From Haliscomenobacter sp. (GTDB taxonomy: Bacteria; Bacteroidota; Bacteroidia; Chitinophagales; Saprospiraceae), in assembly GCA_016713275.1 (NCBI GenBank), contig JADJPL010000028.1:310001-374000 (forward strand): 64,000 nucleotides of DNA. The letters run 5' to 3'. How positions within the stretch are numbered: position 1 is the stretch's first letter; every line of letters starts with the position of its first letter. Shown piece after piece: positions 62,881 through 64,000 of this stretch. Made by a program: the position numbers and the translations under genes. Below the pieces are notes generated by a model. That model did not search any database, was not told the DNA's origin, and saw only the letters and a program-made list of their open reading frames with translations.

Positions 62881-63822
62881 ATGAAAGAAGAACTCATCGT
62901 CAGCGGCAGAAGTCTTCCCCATATTGACCCGCATCTTGAACTCTGGCATTGGCCTATTCCCGCCTATTTGTTTTTGGGCGGAATGGCGGCAGGTATTTTG
63001 TTTTTTGCCGGTTTGTATACCATCCTAAAAAAGGAAAGCCTGTATCCCACCGCCGTGAAATGGGCCCCTTTTCTGGCCCCTTTCCTGCTCATTCTGGGCT
63101 TGTTTTTCCTGTTCATCGATTTGAAGCATAAATGGTTTTTCTGGCAGCTTTACCTGACGATCCGAATCGAGTCGCCAATGTCCTGGGGCGCCTGGGTTCT
63201 GCTGATCATCACCCCGTTGTCGATGCTTTGGGCTGCCAGTTATATAAAGGAATGGTTCCCTAACTGGGATTGGAAATGGAGCCTATTGAACCGGTTCGAA
63301 GCCCTGGTGATCAGCCAGCGCATGACCCTGGCCTGGGCAATGGTGCTTTTGTCGGTGATCCTGGGCATTTACACCGGAATTTTGCTGTCTGCTTTTAATG
63401 CCCGTCCGCTTTGGAATACCGCGCTGTTAGGGCCTTTGTTCCTGATATCGGGGATGTCGACCGGAGCAGCCACGATCATGTGGATGTCAAATGACCATGC
63501 AGAGCGAAAGCGCTTCGCGCAGATCGACCTCCTGCTAATTGGGATTGAGCTGTTCTTTATCGTCCACTTATTCATGGGCTTTTTGGCCGGCCCTGAGGTT
63601 CAGGTAGAATCTGCCCAGCTCTTCCTTCGCGGCCATTTTGCGCTGCCCTTCTGGGGTCTGGTGGTGGGTTTGGGGCTGGTCGTTCCGGCCATTCTGGAAA
63701 TCCTGGAACTAAGAGGAAAAAAGATCCCCGTAGCGTTTCCTGCCGGGCTTATCCTCATCGGAGGGTTGATTTTCCGCCTTATTATGGTAGAAGCGGGCCA
63801 ATTCACCAGGTACTTGTATTGA
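62881..63822 (+). CDS. NrfD/PsrC-like quinone-reactive membrane subunit
   Basis: A 313-residue integral membrane protein with about eight helices, starting at the ATG at 62881 (an upstream TTG adds 12 polar residues). The first helix WHWPIPAYLFLGGMAAGILFFAGLY and the signatures MSWGAWVLLIITPLSMLWA and AFNARPLWNTALLGPLFLISGMSTGAA are characteristic of the NrfD family. It connects the complex to menaquinol/menaquinone. Proton pumping is possible but not shown here. Gap of 42 bp after the ferredoxin subunit. Confidence 0.94.
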   Translation: MKEELIVSGRSLPHIDPHLELWHWPIPAYLFLGGMAAGILFFAGLYTILKKESLYPTAVKWAPFLAPFLLILGLFFLFIDLKHKWFFWQLYLTIRIESPMSWGAWVLLIITPLSMLWAASYIKEWFPNWDWKWSLLNRFEALVISQRMTLAWAMVLLSVILGIYTGILLSAFNARPLWNTALLGPLFLISGMSTGAATIMWMSNDHAERKRFAQIDLLLIGIELFFIVHLFMGFLAGPEVQVESAQLFLRGHFALPFWGLVVGLGLVVPAILEILELRGKKIPVAFPAGLILIGGLIFRLIMVEAGQFTRYLY

Positions 63823-63881
63823 TCTTCTGTAGAATGGCCACGTTTTTCTTAAAAAGAACCTAACGCAATCTGAAGAAGCAT

Positions 63882-64000
63882 ATGAACCGGATTTTCCTCA
63901 TCATTGGGTTGCTGGCGTTCGTTTCCTGCCACCGCGAAGGAAAGGAAACCGAAATGCCGAGCCCGCAGCAATTACTTCTGGAAATCTACCAAAAGCAATC
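63882..64000 (+). CDS. Lipoprotein, partial (continues past the window)
   Basis: The start of an open frame with a short lipoprotein signal (MNRIFLIIGLLAFVSC, lipobox FVSC) then a charged, proline-containing stretch (GKETEMPSPQQ). Only 39 codons are in the window. It is the fourth gene of the molybdoenzyme operon (59 bp after the NrfD stop) and could be an assembly factor, an SCO-like protein or a cytochrome; the sequence seen does not decide. Confidence 0.6.
   Translation, partial: MNRIFLIIGLLAFVSCHREGKETEMPSPQQLLLEIYQKQ

Overview
The window looks like a chromosomal segment of a Bacteroidota bacterium, and the gene mix suggests a Saprospiria/Saprospiraceae-like lineage. That placement is inference; no rRNA is present to settle it. 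The direct support is a secreted protease with a type IX secretion (Por) sorting domain, many beta-barrel outer-membrane proteins, a carboxypeptidase-like regulatory-domain protein, and promoters of the Bacteroidota type (TTG, about 20 bp, then TAnnTTTG or TAnnTTG).

Layout. 0-7 kb: an incomplete heptosyltransferase, a marR-hgmA-hpd tyrosine-catabolism operon whose operator sits on its own promoter, and small enzymes. 6.6-13.1 kb: a TetR-controlled operon with a LolA-like carrier, two FtsX/LolC-type permeases, an ABC ATPase and an outer-membrane barrel. 13-28 kb: outer-membrane proteins, a PBP4-type D-Ala-D-Ala carboxypeptidase, fumarylacetoacetase (last step of tyrosine degradation), a T9SS serine protease, an M14 carboxypeptidase, gamma-glutamyltransferase and a bactofilin-like envelope protein. 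27.6-32 kb: a stress cluster (hsp20, CHAD, P-loop kinase, APH-like kinase) and hemN. 32-53 kb: mostly housekeeping genes (amylase, purA, fur, relA/spoT, tRNA-Leu, tig, clpP, clpX, truA, glyA, polyprenyl synthase, prs, rplY). 53.5-64 kb: a sulfur and anaerobic-respiration module with a double-rhodanese lipoprotein, a porin, a periplasmic sulfurtransferase, a 12-heme cytochrome and a PsrABC-like molybdoenzyme operon.

The most interesting signal is regulatory. A CRP/FNR-type palindrome, TGAY-N4-RTCA with an A/T spacer, occurs upstream of five units: the rhodanese operon, the molybdoenzyme operon, the hsp20-CHAD cluster, hemN, and an apparent ~100-nt small RNA at about 35.6 kb. In four of them the box centre lies exactly 58.5 bp upstream of the last G of a TAnnTTTG or TAnnTTG element that has no -33 TTG. 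In hemN it lies 37.5 bp upstream, exactly two helical turns closer. This implies one activator coupling sulfur respiration, heme synthesis, a polyphosphate/chaperone cluster and a regulatory RNA.

Mobile and repeat DNA. Two copies of a ~161-bp MITE-like element have 17-bp perfect terminal inverted repeats and 3-bp target duplications; one copy lies in the stop codon of the amylase. There are two copies of a second palindromic element, one chimera joining both families, and several intergenic heptamer or nonamer tandem arrays, some with G-quadruplex potential.

Caution on the sequence. At least fourteen genes or gene pieces are consistent with single-base indels, mostly in homopolymers and including essential purA (twice) and prs. 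These look like consensus errors, so genes are annotated across them at their full extent.
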